From Thermodesulfobacteriota bacterium (GTDB lineage Bacteria; Desulfobacterota; DSM-4660; Desulfatiglandales; HGW-15): 5,188 nt of DNA. Position numbers and translations under genes: made by a program. Every line of letters begins with the position of its first letter. Position 1 is the stretch's first letter. This document shows, one piece after another, positions 5,130 through 5,188 of this stretch. The notes under the pieces are model-generated. The model worked only from the letters and a program-made list of their open reading frames with translations. It searched no databases and had not been told where the DNA came from. Location: NCBI GenBank assembly GCA_025454125.1, contig JALOPA010000218.1:1-5188 (forward strand), read 5' to 3'.

Positions 5130-5188
5130 GACCGGTCATACCTACGATTACCCGGGCGTGATCGTCACCGGCGACTATCGCTACCTGG
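5130..5188. other. Terminal segment not continuous with the glycosyltransferase gene
   Basis: The last 59 bases do not encode the expected N-terminal half of the glycosyltransferase in any minus-strand frame; the in-frame continuation hits a stop within three codons. One plus-strand frame is open throughout and reads TGHTYDYPGVIVTGDYRYL near its end. That looks like ordinary coding sequence but is too short for me to name a family. It may belong to an unrelated gene joined here by rearrangement or by a chimeric read. Confidence 0.4.

Noticed and set aside
1..5188. CRISPR array, tRNA, rRNA or complete insertion sequence
   Set aside because: No regularly spaced direct repeats, cloverleaf or ribosomal motifs were seen, and the only mobile-element signal is the 5' fragment of one transposase gene.

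Overview
The window reads as a flagellar-filament segment of a moderately GC-rich Gram-negative bacterium. A deltaproteobacterial relative (Syntrophobacter- or Desulfovibrio-like) is the best guess, from three features: a flagellin starting MGLRIQNNIAAMNAHR, an enlarged FliD, and a TPR-type glycosyltransferase beside the flagellin gene. That placement is inference from family resemblance; no database search was possible.

All three main genes lie on the minus strand. In transcription order they are: an N-terminally truncated family 2 glycosyltransferase with TPR repeats (4083-5129), a flagellin (fliC type, 2781-3881), and the filament cap protein FliD (220-2532). The flagellin has a near-perfect sigma-28 promoter (4017-4043), a roughly 130-nt leader carrying repeated CAAGGA elements, a strong Shine-Dalgarno site, and a 3' region with three hairpins, the last followed by a T run as an intrinsic terminator. 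The fliD gene appears to have its own promoters in the 248-bp gap after that terminator: a good sigma-54 site (2649-2664) and a weaker sigma-28-like site (2595-2622). The genes fit one job: the glycosyltransferase is a candidate for modifying flagellin, FliC is the filament subunit, and FliD caps the filament and folds incoming subunits.

Both ends of the window look foreign to this locus. At the left, the first ~200 bp carry the start of a REP-associated (Y1/IS200-like) tyrosine transposase on the plus strand. It breaks off at about residue 32, just before the 3' end of fliD, where a Shine-Dalgarno-like site has lost its gene. At the right, the glycosyltransferase homology stops abruptly near 5130, and the last 59 bp do not continue it. 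These are either rearrangement breakpoints or chimeric contig ends; the sequence alone cannot decide.

No CRISPR array, tRNA, rRNA or complete mobile element is visible. I do not see a convincing undescribed system. The most interesting points are the ~310-residue repeat-built insertion in FliD, the hairpin that sequesters the transposase ribosome binding site, the two-sigma-factor control region of fliD, and the flagellin leader motifs.
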